DNA from: CALDTK01 sp963837005
GTDB lineage: Bacteria; Bacteroidota; Bacteroidia; Chitinophagales; Saprospiraceae
Direction: 5' to 3'
Length of the DNA stretch: 64,000 bases
Assembly (NCBI GenBank): GCA_963837005.1
Contig: CAWIMC010000013.1
Location: forward strand, 434,001 to 498,000
Part shown: one piece after another, positions 34,737 to 43,314 of the stretch
How the letters are laid out: each line of letters opens with the position of its first letter
Position numbering within the stretch: position 1 is the first letter of the stretch
Translations under genes and position numbers: made by a program
Notes under the pieces: generated by a model
The model's database searches: none
What the model saw: the letters and a program-made list of their open reading frames with translations, nothing else
What the model was told of the DNA's origin: nothing

Positions 34737-35852
34737 ATGATCCGAACCCTTCTACTGCTCTCCTGCTTCGCCGGCGCCGTCGCCGCCTGCTCCCCCAAGA
34801 CAAATACCGCCCTCACCGCCTCCCCCGCCGAGACCAAGGCCGCCATGCTGAAGGCCTTCCAGTGGCAAGAAGCCCACCCCATGCAGACCGAGAAGCCGAC
34901 CGACTGGACTAACGGCGCTTTCTACACCGGCGTAGCCCGCGCCCACAAGGCCACTAACAACCCCGCCTACCTCCAGGGCATCGAGGACATGGGACGCAAA
35001 TACGACTGGGCCACCTGGGAGCGCTACAACCACGCCGACGACATCGCCATCTCTTACGCCTACCTGTACCTCGACGAGCAAAAGCCGAACGTCGTAGATA
35101 TGGCGCCTACCAAAACTTGGATCGCCGACCACCTCTACAAGGACCACGCGTGGAAGCAGGGCGATAAGACCGTCAAGGAGGAAATCCTCTGGTGGTGGTG
35201 CGACGCCCTCTTCATGGCGCCACCCGTGCTGGTCGAGTACGCCGCCATCACCAAGGACGAGAAGTACCTCGACGAGATGTACCGCTACTATATGGAGACC
35301 TACAATCTCCTTTACGACAAAGAAGAGCGCCTCTTCGCCCGCGACACGCGCTTCGTGTGGACCGGGAGCCCGGAGGATGTGATGGAGTCCAACGGCAAGA
35401 AAGTGTTCTGGTCGCGGGGCAACGGCTGGGTGCTGGGCGGCCTCGCGCTCATCCTCGACGAGATGCCCAAAGACTACCAGCACCGCCCCTTCTTCGTCGA
35501 TCTCTACAAGGAAATGTCCGGGCGCATCAAAGAACTCCAGGACGCCGACGGCCTTTGGCGCACGTCCCTGCTCGCGCCGGAGAACTATAACCACGGCGAG
35601 TCCAGCGGCTCCGGCTTTTACGTATTTGCGATTGCCTGGGGCATTAACAATGGTTTACTGTCCAAGAAGGACTACTTGCCTGTAGTCACCAAAGGCTGGT
35701 CCGCCCTACGCGCCGTCCAGCAAGACGATGGGATGGTAGGTTGGGTACAGAACATCGGATACGATCCGAAGCCGGCCTCGGCGGAGAGCTACCAGAATTT
35801 TGGCACCGGAGCCTTTTTGTTGGCGGGGAGTGAGGTGCTGAGGTTGAAGTAG
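34737..35852 (+). CDS. GH105 unsaturated glucuronyl/rhamnogalacturonyl hydrolase, lipoprotein
   Basis: The 371-residue product is a lipoprotein (CFAGAVAACSP, Cys 18) with the alpha6/alpha6 barrel of GH105/GH88. The segments WTNGAFYTGVARAH, YNHADDIAISYAYLYL (catalytic Asp region), WWWCDALFMAPPVL and FWSRGNGWVLGGLAL are typical. It removes the unsaturated uronate from lyase products, giving the 5-keto-4-deoxyuronate used by KduI. The gene is upstream of and convergent with the two-component regulator. Confidence 0.9.
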   Translation: MIRTLLLLSCFAGAVAACSPKTNTALTASPAETKAAMLKAFQWQEAHPMQTEKPTDWTNGAFYTGVARAHKATNNPAYLQGIEDMGRKYDWATWERYNHADDIAISYAYLYLDEQKPNVVDMAPTKTWIADHLYKDHAWKQGDKTVKEEILWWWCDALFMAPPVLVEYAAITKDEKYLDEMYRYYMETYNLLYDKEERLFARDTRFVWTGSPEDVMESNGKKVFWSRGNGWVLGGLALILDEMPKDYQHRPFFVDLYKEMSGRIKELQDADGLWRTSLLAPENYNHGESSGSGFYVFAIAWGINNGLLSKKDYLPVVTKGWSALRAVQQDDGMVGWVQNIGYDPKPASAESYQNFGTGAFLLAGSEVLRLK

Positions 35853-36005
35853 AGCGCAGCTGCGCTGCTAGTAGATGGAACGCAATAGGCGCAAGGTTTC
35901 GCAATGGGACGCGAAGAGCCGTGCGTTCGTGGCTCATGCGTCACGTCCGGACGGCAGCGTCCTCCTCTTTGCGAACCGGTCGCGGTCCATCGCGCCCATT
36001 GCGTT

Positions 36006-39000
36006 CTATCCCTCTGTGCCGCTAGGCACCACCCTCTCCTTATACTTAGAAGGCGGCACCCCAAACTCCTCCCGAAAGCACTTATTGAAATACTTCGGGT
36101 CCCGGAAGCCTACTGTATAAGCTACCTCGGAGACGTTCAAATTATTCTCGATCAATAGCTGCGTGGCCTGCTTTAACCGGATGTGCTTAATAAAGCTGCC
36201 CGGCGTCTGATTGGTCAGCGCGCGCATCTTGGTAAAGAGCAGCGCGCGACTCACATTCAACTCCCGCGCCAGGTGCACGACGCCGAAGTTGACATCGTCG
36301 AGGTTGCGCTCCACGGCGGCGAGGGCGTCGACCAGGAACTGCTCGTCGGGTGAGGTCGTACTGATGCGACTCGGCTCTACTTTGATGACCTTTGTAAAGA
36401 GCGCTTTCGCTCGTTCGCGTGTCCGCAAAACATTCCTCACCCGCAGCCTGATCTCCTCTGGTTGGAAGGGTTTGGCGAGGTAGTCGTCGGCACCGGTGCG
36501 CAGGCCTTCGAGACGCGCGGCTTCCCCGCTGCGGGCGGTGAGGAGGAGCACGGGGATGTGGCTCGTGGCGAGGTCGAGTTTCAACGCCTGGCACATTTCC
36601 AGCCCGTCCATCTCCGGCATCATCACGTCGCTCACGATAATGTGGGGTGGGTTTGGACCGTTGGCGGCGGCGATACCCTCGATGCCGGTTTTGGCGAAAG
36701 CCAGCTGGTAATCATCCTCGAACACCGTCGCCAGGTACTCGCTCACTTCCTCGTTGTCCTCCACGATCAGCAGGCGCTGGCGCGGGTCACCGCCGACATC
36801 CAGACCGACCTGGCTCGCGAGTTCGACCATATCCTCGCCGTAGGCCACCGGATCGGCCAGTAGCTCATCGGCCACGTGAGGATCGGGCAAAAGCACCGAA
36901 CGCTTGCCCTTGGCAACGTCCTCCAGCGGCAGGCGCACCGTGAACGTAGCCCCGCCGCCGGGCGTGTCCGTCAACTCGATCCGACCGCCGTGTAGCTCTA
37001 CCAGCTCCCGGGTAAAGGCCAGACCAATGCCCGTGCCGACGTGCGTGGAGGTGGTTTCACTTCCGTAAAACCGTTCGAACACCTGCTCCTTGAGCGCCGC
37101 GGGAATACCCCGACCGGTGTCCACGACCCGCATCAAAATATCACCGTGCACAGCCGAAACCTCGACCGTGATCTGGCCGCCCTCCGGTGTGAACTTAAGC
37201 GCGTTGTTGAGCAGATTCGAGACGATGATCTCGATCTTCTCGGGGTCGGCCCAGGCCGTAAGCTCGGGAACGGTGGACGTGAAGTCTAGCTCGACGCCCT
37301 GGTGATCGGCCGCCTGCCGGAACGCCATAGTGGCGAGACGCACGAAGGCCACCAGGTCGAGTTGGCGCGCGTGCAATCCACCGTGGCGCGAGGCCACTTT
37401 GCGGAAGGTGAGCACGCGGTTGACGAGGTCGAGCAAACGCCGAGCGTTGCGGTCGATGTTCTCGACGCGGTCGATCAACTCCGGAGTCTGCGGCATGCGC
37501 TTGCGCAAATCAGCCAGCGGCCCCACAATCAGCGTCAAAGGCGTGCGGAACTCATGCGTAATGTTGGTGAAGAAGGCCAGCTTCCCGCGGTGCAACTCCT
37601 CGTCACGCTCGCGGGCGAGGTGCTCACGGTGGAGACTCTGCCGCAGCACCAGGTAGCGATACACCGCAAAGCCCGCGCCGAGCAATAGCAGCGCGTAGAG
37701 CAGATAGGCCCAAACAGTTCTGTACCAGGGCGGCAACACCGTGATGGTGAGTTGGCGTTCGGTCGGGTTGTAGCGCCCGTCGGCGTTCGCGCCCTGGACG
37801 CGCAATAGGTACGTGCCCTCGCGCTGGAGCGTATACGTCGCCATGCCCTTCCCAAAGCCCTCGGTCCACTCCTGATCAATGCCGTCGAGCTTGTAGCGGT
37901 ACAAGTTCGACTCCGGACTGTAGTAATCCAGCGCTGTAAAGCCTACCGAGAAGTTGGCCGTGCCGTAGTCGAAGGTAAGGTTGGTGAGTTGATTAGCGCT
38001 GCTACCTAGTTCGCCGCGGGCATCAGCGGTCAGGGGCCGGCCGTTTTGCGAAAGCGCCGTAAACACTACCGGCGGCACGGTCTCATTCGGCACGATCGCC
38101 TTCGGGGAAAAGCGCGTGAAGCCGTCGATCCCGCCGAAGAGCAGCTCCCCGGTAGCCATCCGGTGGTAAGCACCAAAGTTGAACTCGCGCGTCTGGAGCC
38201 CGGCGTCGTGATCGAAGTTGGCGAACTGATTCGTGGTCGGGTCGTAGCGCGAGAGGCCCTCGTTGGTGCTGATCCACAGCCTGCCGCGCTCGTCCGGTAG
38301 GATCCCGAAGACCGTGTTGCCCGACAGACCATCGGTTTTGCGGAAACGCGTCTTCTCGTCCGAATCGACGCTGTAGCGGATCAGGCCCTGGCCCTGGGTC
38401 CCGACCCAGATCTGGCCGTCGGCCGTGCTGTAGAGACAGTAGACCGTCGTGCGCGGGAGCACCAGGTCAAAGGCCGCCGGGCGCCCGTCGGCATCGGTGG
38501 TGATGCGGCTCAGGCCATCGTCGGTGCCGACCCACAGCTTGCCGCGGGGATCCTCGTGGAGGACGCGCACCATGTTGCTGCCGAGACTACGCGGCTCGTT
38601 GGGCTTGCTTTGGTAGTGATTGAAATTGCCCGTCGGCACGTTGAGCACGTCGATACCCCCGCCGTAGGTCCCGATCCAGAGATCGTCCCCGCGCTTGAGC
38701 AGGGTGTAAACGTTGTCGTGACTCAGGCGCTGGCCGGGGTCGGCGGCACGGAAGTGGCGTGCCTTACCGGTGGCGGGATCGAGCAAGTTTAGACCTGCGT
38801 TGAAGGTCCCGACCCAGACCCGGTCGCCGTCCACGAGGACATCCTTCACGTTGGAGCCGCTGAGCCCCCCGGGATTACTGGGAGCGAAGGCGTAATTGCT
38901 AAACTGCTCGGTGGCGAGGTCGAGGCGATCCAAACCGCCGCCCTCGGTCCCGACGTAGAGGTTGCCCCGCCCGTCCTCCGCGAAAGAACTCACGACATTG

Positions 39001-40169
39001 GCTGCCAGGGAATTGGTCTGCGGGAGGTGCACGTAGTTGCGGAAGCGCGCGTAGCGCTGGTCGAGGTGATTGACGCCGCCGTAGTAGGTCCCGGCCCAGA
39101 GCCCGCCGCGCGCATCGACGTAGAGCGAGCGGATGGAGCCGTCGCTGAGCTCATCGTTGCGCAGGCCCGTGTGGCGGAAGTGCTGCAGGGCTCCACTCAC
39201 GAGGTCGAGGCGGTCGAGGCCCGTAAACGTGGCCATCCAGAGTCCGCCGCGATCGTCGGCGGCCAGGGCGCGGACGTTGTCGTTGCCGATACGCAGATTG
39301 GGATCAGTAGCCTGTTCGGAGTAGTTGGCGACTGGCCCGTCGGGCTGGTCCGGGTCGAAGCGGAAGACCCCATTTTTGAAAGTGGCGACGTAGAGTAGGC
39401 CTCGCGGATCTTGGTACAACGCACGCACGGGCGTCCGCTTAAAGTCCCCGAGCAGGGCCTCGAGTCGCTCGTAGGGGACGGCCCGCATTTGGGTAGCCTC
39501 CTGGCGCAACTCGACCAATCCGCCCTCGGTCCCGAGCCAGAGTCGCCCGCGCCGGTCGCGGAGTACGGCATTGACGTCGGCGTAGTCGCCCGTAAGATCC
39601 GCGACAGGGACAGCCTTTAGTTCACCGCCCGTGCGATCGTACTGGTATAGGCCGACGGCCGTGCCGATCCAAAGTTTGCCGTCGGGCTCCGGGTAGATCG
39701 TCCGCACGACGCGGCGCCCGAGGCCCGACGTAGCAAAGTGCTCGAAGCGCCCGGTGAGCGAATGGTAGACGCTCAACCCGGAGGTGGTCCCGACCCAGAG
39801 TCGCGCCCCGAGACTGTCGTATACCAGCGCCCGGATGTCGTCCCCGATCGGCCCCAGATTAGAGGAGTCGGCCGAGCGGAAGACCTCCATGTCGTGCCCG
39901 TCGTAGCGGTTGAGCCCGTCACGGGTCCCGAACCACATAAAACCCGCACCGTCCTGCGCGATCGAGAAGACCGAGCCCTGCGAGAGGCCATCGCGCTTGC
40001 CGAGGTGGCGGAAGGTGGCGTCGTTTTGGGCGAGAGCCGCAGCCGCGCCGCCGAGCAACGACCAAGCCAGTGCAAGGAGCAGTGCGTACGCAGTATAGCT
40101 CACCGACGGATGGGTCAGCGCTGGCCTTATTGTAGGCGGCTTTCGCCAAAACTGTAGATGAGGAATCAA
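36006..40169 (-). CDS. hybrid two-component sensor/regulator (HTCS)
   Basis: The 1387-residue protein has, in order: a signal peptide (about 25-48); two periplasmic seven-bladed propellers made of repeated segments such as LWIGTYGGGIDVLN and LWVGTDDGLSR; a Y_Y_Y domain (YRYKLDGIDQEWTEGFGKGM); one transmembrane helix (about 790-815); a His kinase with the phosphorylated His in FFTNITHEFRTPLTLIVGPL and an ATPase with GTGIGLAF; a receiver with Asp in IIVSDVMMPEMDGLEM; and an AraC helix-turn-helix (LNVSEVAYTVGFRDPKYFNK). Such proteins sense oligosaccharides and switch on the local polysaccharide genes. Mini-hairpins occur at 36417 (GACA loop), 36689, 38336 and 40138. Confidence 0.95.
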   Translation of the reverse strand: MIPHLQFWRKPPTIRPALTHPSVSYTAYALLLALAWSLLGGAAAALAQNDATFRHLGKRDGLSQGSVFSIAQDGAGFMWFGTRDGLNRYDGHDMEVFRSADSSNLGPIGDDIRALVYDSLGARLWVGTTSGLSVYHSLTGRFEHFATSGLGRRVVRTIYPEPDGKLWIGTAVGLYQYDRTGGELKAVPVADLTGDYADVNAVLRDRRGRLWLGTEGGLVELRQEATQMRAVPYERLEALLGDFKRTPVRALYQDPRGLLYVATFKNGVFRFDPDQPDGPVANYSEQATDPNLRIGNDNVRALAADDRGGLWMATFTGLDRLDLVSGALQHFRHTGLRNDELSDGSIRSLYVDARGGLWAGTYYGGVNHLDQRYARFRNYVHLPQTNSLAANVVSSFAEDGRGNLYVGTEGGGLDRLDLATEQFSNYAFAPSNPGGLSGSNVKDVLVDGDRVWVGTFNAGLNLLDPATGKARHFRAADPGQRLSHDNVYTLLKRGDDLWIGTYGGGIDVLNVPTGNFNHYQSKPNEPRSLGSNMVRVLHEDPRGKLWVGTDDGLSRITTDADGRPAAFDLVLPRTTVYCLYSTADGQIWVGTQGQGLIRYSVDSDEKTRFRKTDGLSGNTVFGILPDERGRLWISTNEGLSRYDPTTNQFANFDHDAGLQTREFNFGAYHRMATGELLFGGIDGFTRFSPKAIVPNETVPPVVFTALSQNGRPLTADARGELGSSANQLTNLTFDYGTANFSVGFTALDYYSPESNLYRYKLDGIDQEWTEGFGKGMATYTLQREGTYLLRVQGANADGRYNPTERQLTITVLPPWYRTVWAYLLYALLLLGAGFAVYRYLVLRQSLHREHLARERDEELHRGKLAFFTNITHEFRTPLTLIVGPLADLRKRMPQTPELIDRVENIDRNARRLLDLVNRVLTFRKVASRHGGLHARQLDLVAFVRLATMAFRQAADHQGVELDFTSTVPELTAWADPEKIEIIVSNLLNNALKFTPEGGQITVEVSAVHGDILMRVVDTGRGIPAALKEQVFERFYGSETTSTHVGTGIGLAFTRELVELHGGRIELTDTPGGGATFTVRLPLEDVAKGKRSVLLPDPHVADELLADPVAYGEDMVELASQVGLDVGGDPRQRLLIVEDNEEVSEYLATVFEDDYQLAFAKTGIEGIAAANGPNPPHIIVSDVMMPEMDGLEMCQALKLDLATSHIPVLLLTARSGEAARLEGLRTGADDYLAKPFQPEEIRLRVRNVLRTRERAKALFTKVIKVEPSRISTTSPDEQFLVDALAAVERNLDDVNFGVVHLARELNVSRALLFTKMRALTNQTPGSFIKHIRLKQATQLLIENNLNVSEVAYTVGFRDPKYFNKCFREEFGVPPSKYKERVVPSGTEG

Positions 40170-40226
40170 AAGACCGGATTTCGAGAGGCTAAGAGCTTAC
40201 GCCAAGGTAAGTGCTCATCGGCGGCG

Positions 40227-41450
40227 CTACCGCGTAGCGGATGACAACCAGAGCACGATCTGTCGCAGGGGGTACGTCCTATCTACTTCCTCGGAGAGGC
40301 GTGCGTCCGGTAGGCGGCTCCACGTGCCGAGGTAGCTCGTGTCGGCGTAGGCCTCGGCGGCGAACAGGAGTCCCGCCTGCGCGATCGGGACCTCGTCGTA
40401 GTGCTGCACGTCGGGCAGGTAGGGCCACGTAGACTTATCCTGAATGTAGGGCAGCATGAAGTCCCAGGCCTCGCGCAGGCCCCCGTTCGGTCCGTGGTAG
40501 CGCCACAGCTCCTCAGTCGGCGTGGAGGCAATCTCGGCCAGCGCACTGTACCCCTCGAGGTTGAAGAGGCTGTAGCTGTAGGGCTTCGTGCGCCCGAGTT
40601 CGTCCGGGAAGCCGCCGGTGCTGTCGAGTTGCTCGGCCATGAGGGTGCGGAAACGATCACGGGTAAGGGCGAGGAGGTCTTCGCGTTCGGCGAGTTTTGC
40701 GAAAGCGGCTACTTGCGCGGCCCACCAGGTGCTGTGGTTGTTGCCGTGGTCGCGCTCGTCGGTGCCGTAGGGGTGCGTCGTGAGCCAGGTGGCGTAGGCG
40801 TCGAACCAGTCGCGGTACGGGCGCTCGCTCTCGTCGTCGAGGTAACCGAGTGCCGTAAGTCGCTCGATGGCGCGGCAGACCTCGATGAGGTGGATCGTGT
40901 CGATGATCCCGATCCCGCGCCCGGTAAAGCGCCCTTTGATGGCCTGGGCGTAGAGCAGGTTAGGATTCATGCGGGTAGCCTCGTCGAGGAAGAAGGCCTG
41001 TAGGTGGTTGACGGCGTGTGCCGCGTAGCGCTCGTCGCCGGTCAACTCGTAGGCCGCCACCAGGGCCGCCGTCCAGCGCGCGAGGTTGCGCATGGCGTTG
41101 CGGTGGTCGTTGAAGTTGGCGGGGTTGGTGAGTCCGTCGCGGCGCACGTAGGGGCTGTCGGGCGAAGCCGGATCGGGCCACCAGTAGTCCCCCTCGGAGT
41201 AGAAGTCGTGCGTGCCGCCGACAGACCGTGGGCTGGTCGTCGCGGTGATGGGGACGGGCGGCTGGGACAAATAGCGCGTGGCCGAATCAAGGACCGCGCC
41301 CATGGCAATGGGAACGGTAAGGTCGCCGATGGTCACCGTCACCTTCTTAGGGTTGGCAGACTGGAGGAGGTTGGTGGTCGCGGGGGATTGGCAGGCCAGG
41401 AAAGCACCTGCGAGGAGTAGGGCTAGGGCGTGGAGTCTAGGTCGGAGCAT
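40227..41450 (-). CDS. second alginate-lyase-superfamily protein, lipoprotein
   Basis: The 407-residue lipoprotein (LLLAGAFLACQSP) is a paralogue of the lyase at 23469-24680, sharing HDFYSEGDYWWPDPASPDSP, NPNLLYAQAIKGRFTGRGIG, GNNHSTWWAAQVAAFAK and YSLFNLEGYSALAEIAS. It is presumably a uronate-polymer lyase with a different cleavage preference, since two diverged copies are kept. It lies directly upstream of the HTCS gene on the same strand. Confidence 0.83.
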   Translation of the reverse strand: MLRPRLHALALLLAGAFLACQSPATTNLLQSANPKKVTVTIGDLTVPIAMGAVLDSATRYLSQPPVPITATTSPRSVGGTHDFYSEGDYWWPDPASPDSPYVRRDGLTNPANFNDHRNAMRNLARWTAALVAAYELTGDERYAAHAVNHLQAFFLDEATRMNPNLLYAQAIKGRFTGRGIGIIDTIHLIEVCRAIERLTALGYLDDESERPYRDWFDAYATWLTTHPYGTDERDHGNNHSTWWAAQVAAFAKLAEREDLLALTRDRFRTLMAEQLDSTGGFPDELGRTKPYSYSLFNLEGYSALAEIASTPTEELWRYHGPNGGLREAWDFMLPYIQDKSTWPYLPDVQHYDEVPIAQAGLLFAAEAYADTSYLGTWSRLPDARLSEEVDRTYPLRQIVLWLSSATR

Positions 41451-41567
41451 GCGTTGGGCAAGCTACGGGGACGTGGTCGGGAGCTGAATTTCGGCGAGGA
41501 GTGAAATCGTCTAGAGTACCGGGAGGAATCGTCCAAGCCATGTCCCAGCACCGGAGACGGATCGCCC

Positions 41568-42530
41568 TCACCGCCAGCTAGCCGCCAAACTATTCTTCGC
41601 CAACTGCGCCAGTCCCGCCTCGCCGACCCCGGTCGCCTCCGCCAGGGCCACGTAGTTGTCCGTCAAGTAGCCCCCGAAGTAGGCCGGGTCATCGGAGTGG
41701 ATCGTGACCAGCAACCCGCGGTCGAGCATCTCCTGGATCGGGTAGCCCTCCAGGCTCGGTACCACTTTTAAGGCTACGTTGGACAGCGGGCAGAGCGTGA
41801 GCGGGATCTGCTCATCGACGAGCCTATCCACCAGCGCGTCGTCGTCCAGGCAGCGGTTGCCGTGGTCGATGCGCTCGACGTGCAAGAGGTCGAGCGCCTC
41901 CCGGATGTAGCTCGCCGGACCTTCCTCGCCCGCGTGGGCCGTGAGTCTGTATCCCTGCCGTTTAGCTTCCGCAAAAACGCGCTGGAACTTGCTCGGCGGG
42001 TTACCCACCTCCGAAGAGTCGAGACCGACGCCGACGAAGTTTTGGCGAAAGCCCTCCGCCTCTTTCAAAGTCGCGAAGGCGTCAGCTTCAGAGAGGTGCC
42101 GCAGGAAAGAGAGGATGAGTTGCGTAGACATCCCGTACTGGCGCTCCGCCTCGCGCAGGGCGGAGGTGATGCCGTCGACCACCGTCCCAAATCTCACCCC
42201 GCGCTCGGTGTGGGTCTGCGGGTCGAACATCAGCTCGACGTGCTGCACGTTCTCGGCGGCCACGCGCGAGAGGTAGGCCCGGGTGAGGTCGTAGAAGTCC
42301 TCGGCCGTGAGGAGCACGGATGCCCCGGCGTAGTAGAGGTCGAGGAACTCCTGGAGGTTGTTGAATCTGTACGCTGCCTTGAGGGCGTCGACATCGGCGT
42401 AAGGCAACTTGAGGCCATTGCGCTCCGCGATCGCGAACATGAGTTCGGGCTCGAAGGTCCCCTCGACGTGGAGGTGGAGTTCGGCCTTTGGGAGGGCGTG
42501 GATGAAAGTGCGGAGGTCGGTGTCGGGCAT
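41568..42530 (-). CDS. adenosine/adenine deaminase
   Basis: A 320-residue amidohydrolase of the adenosine deaminase family: metal-binding HLHVEGT (about residues 18-24), RLTAHAGEEGPAS, VERIDHGNRCLDD, and LLVTIHSDDPAYFGGYLTDN with the metal-ligand Asp. The segment VGLDSSEVGNPPSKF is typical of the adenine deaminase (Aah1-like) subgroup, so free adenine may be the substrate. It has no obvious link to the polysaccharide genes. A mini-hairpin copy is at 42040-42053. Confidence 0.88.
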   Translation of the reverse strand: MPDTDLRTFIHALPKAELHLHVEGTFEPELMFAIAERNGLKLPYADVDALKAAYRFNNLQEFLDLYYAGASVLLTAEDFYDLTRAYLSRVAAENVQHVELMFDPQTHTERGVRFGTVVDGITSALREAERQYGMSTQLILSFLRHLSEADAFATLKEAEGFRQNFVGVGLDSSEVGNPPSKFQRVFAEAKRQGYRLTAHAGEEGPASYIREALDLLHVERIDHGNRCLDDDALVDRLVDEQIPLTLCPLSNVALKVVPSLEGYPIQEMLDRGLLVTIHSDDPAYFGGYLTDNYVALAEATGVGEAGLAQLAKNSLAASWR

Positions 42531-42670
42531 GGGGGCAAAGAAAAGCCTACGGCGCGGGGCCTCCGGCGGCTTGCCTGCGGCGCGGGGCCTGCGGCGCTAA
42601 AGACGATTGTACTGCTGCGCTGGTAGGGACTAAACGGCAATGATGTCCGCCGAAGAAACATACCAACGGC

Positions 42671-42691
42671 ATAGCACGTTACTCATGCTAT
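42671..42691. promoter_or_regulatory. candidate operator upstream of higBA
   Basis: The inverted repeat ATAGCA ... TGCTAT, with a 9-base spacer, lies 10 bp before the toxin start. This position suits autoregulation by HigA. It is a short repeat and could be chance. Confidence 0.35.
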
Positions 42692-42700
42692 ATTCGTCAG

Positions 42701-42994
42701 ATGCTGCAGAGCTTCGCGAATGACGCTACCGAGCACGTCTTCGACGGCGAAACTTCGAAAAAAGCTCGGCAGCTACTTCCGACACAACTTTGGCGCATCG
42801 CTCACAGGAAGCTCGCGCAGCTCGATGCCGCCGTGAAGATCGACGACCTGAGAGCTCCACCGGGCAATCGGCTCGAGCTACTGAAAGGCGATCGCGAGGG
42901 ACAGCACTCCGTGCGGATCGATGATCAGTACCGCATCTGTTTTACCTGGGCCGAGGAGGGCCCAACCGCCGTAGAGATCGTTGATTACCATTAA
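42701..42994 (+). CDS. higB: HigB-type (RelE/ParE superfamily) toxin
   Basis: The 97-residue protein fits HigB mRNA interferases: LPTQLWRIAHRKLAQLDAA, then LRAPPGNRLELLKGDREGQH and the closing strand SVRIDDQYRICFTWAEEGP. HigB cuts mRNA at the ribosome. The antitoxin gene starts five bases after its stop, the toxin-first order typical of higBA. Confidence 0.88.
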   Translation: MLQSFANDATEHVFDGETSKKARQLLPTQLWRIAHRKLAQLDAAVKIDDLRAPPGNRLELLKGDREGQHSVRIDDQYRICFTWAEEGPTAVEIVDYH

Positions 42995-42999
42995 TTTAA

Positions 43000-43314
43000 A
43001 TGCTCATGCAAACCTTCCGCCTCCCCAAATACCGACCGCCGGTTCACCCAGGCGAAATCTTACTCGAGGACTTCATCCGTCCGCACGGCATCACGCAGCA
43101 ACAGGTGGCCCGGAGCATCGGGGTCCCGTACCAGCGACTCAACGAAGTGGTCCGTGGACAGCGGCGCGTAACGCCGTCGACCGCACTGCGGCTCGGAAAG
43201 TATTTCCAGACGAGCGTGGAGTTTTGGCTCGGCCTTCAGCAGCGCGTTGACCTTTACGAAGCGCTCGAAAAGGAGCGAAATGAGCTAGAGCGCATCGAAC
43301 CTATAGGGGTGTGA
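43000..43314 (+). CDS. higA: HigA-type antitoxin with helix-turn-helix
   Basis: The 104-residue HigA begins KYRPPVHPGEILLEDFI, then a XRE helix-turn-helix (ITQQQVARSIGVPYQRLNEV, about residues 32-51) and TPSTALRLGKYFQTSVEFWL. It neutralises HigB and represses the operon. Its stop overlaps the GTG start of the sulfatase, so read-through into that gene is possible. Confidence 0.9.
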   Translation: MLMQTFRLPKYRPPVHPGEILLEDFIRPHGITQQQVARSIGVPYQRLNEVVRGQRRVTPSTALRLGKYFQTSVEFWLGLQQRVDLYEALEKERNELERIEPIGV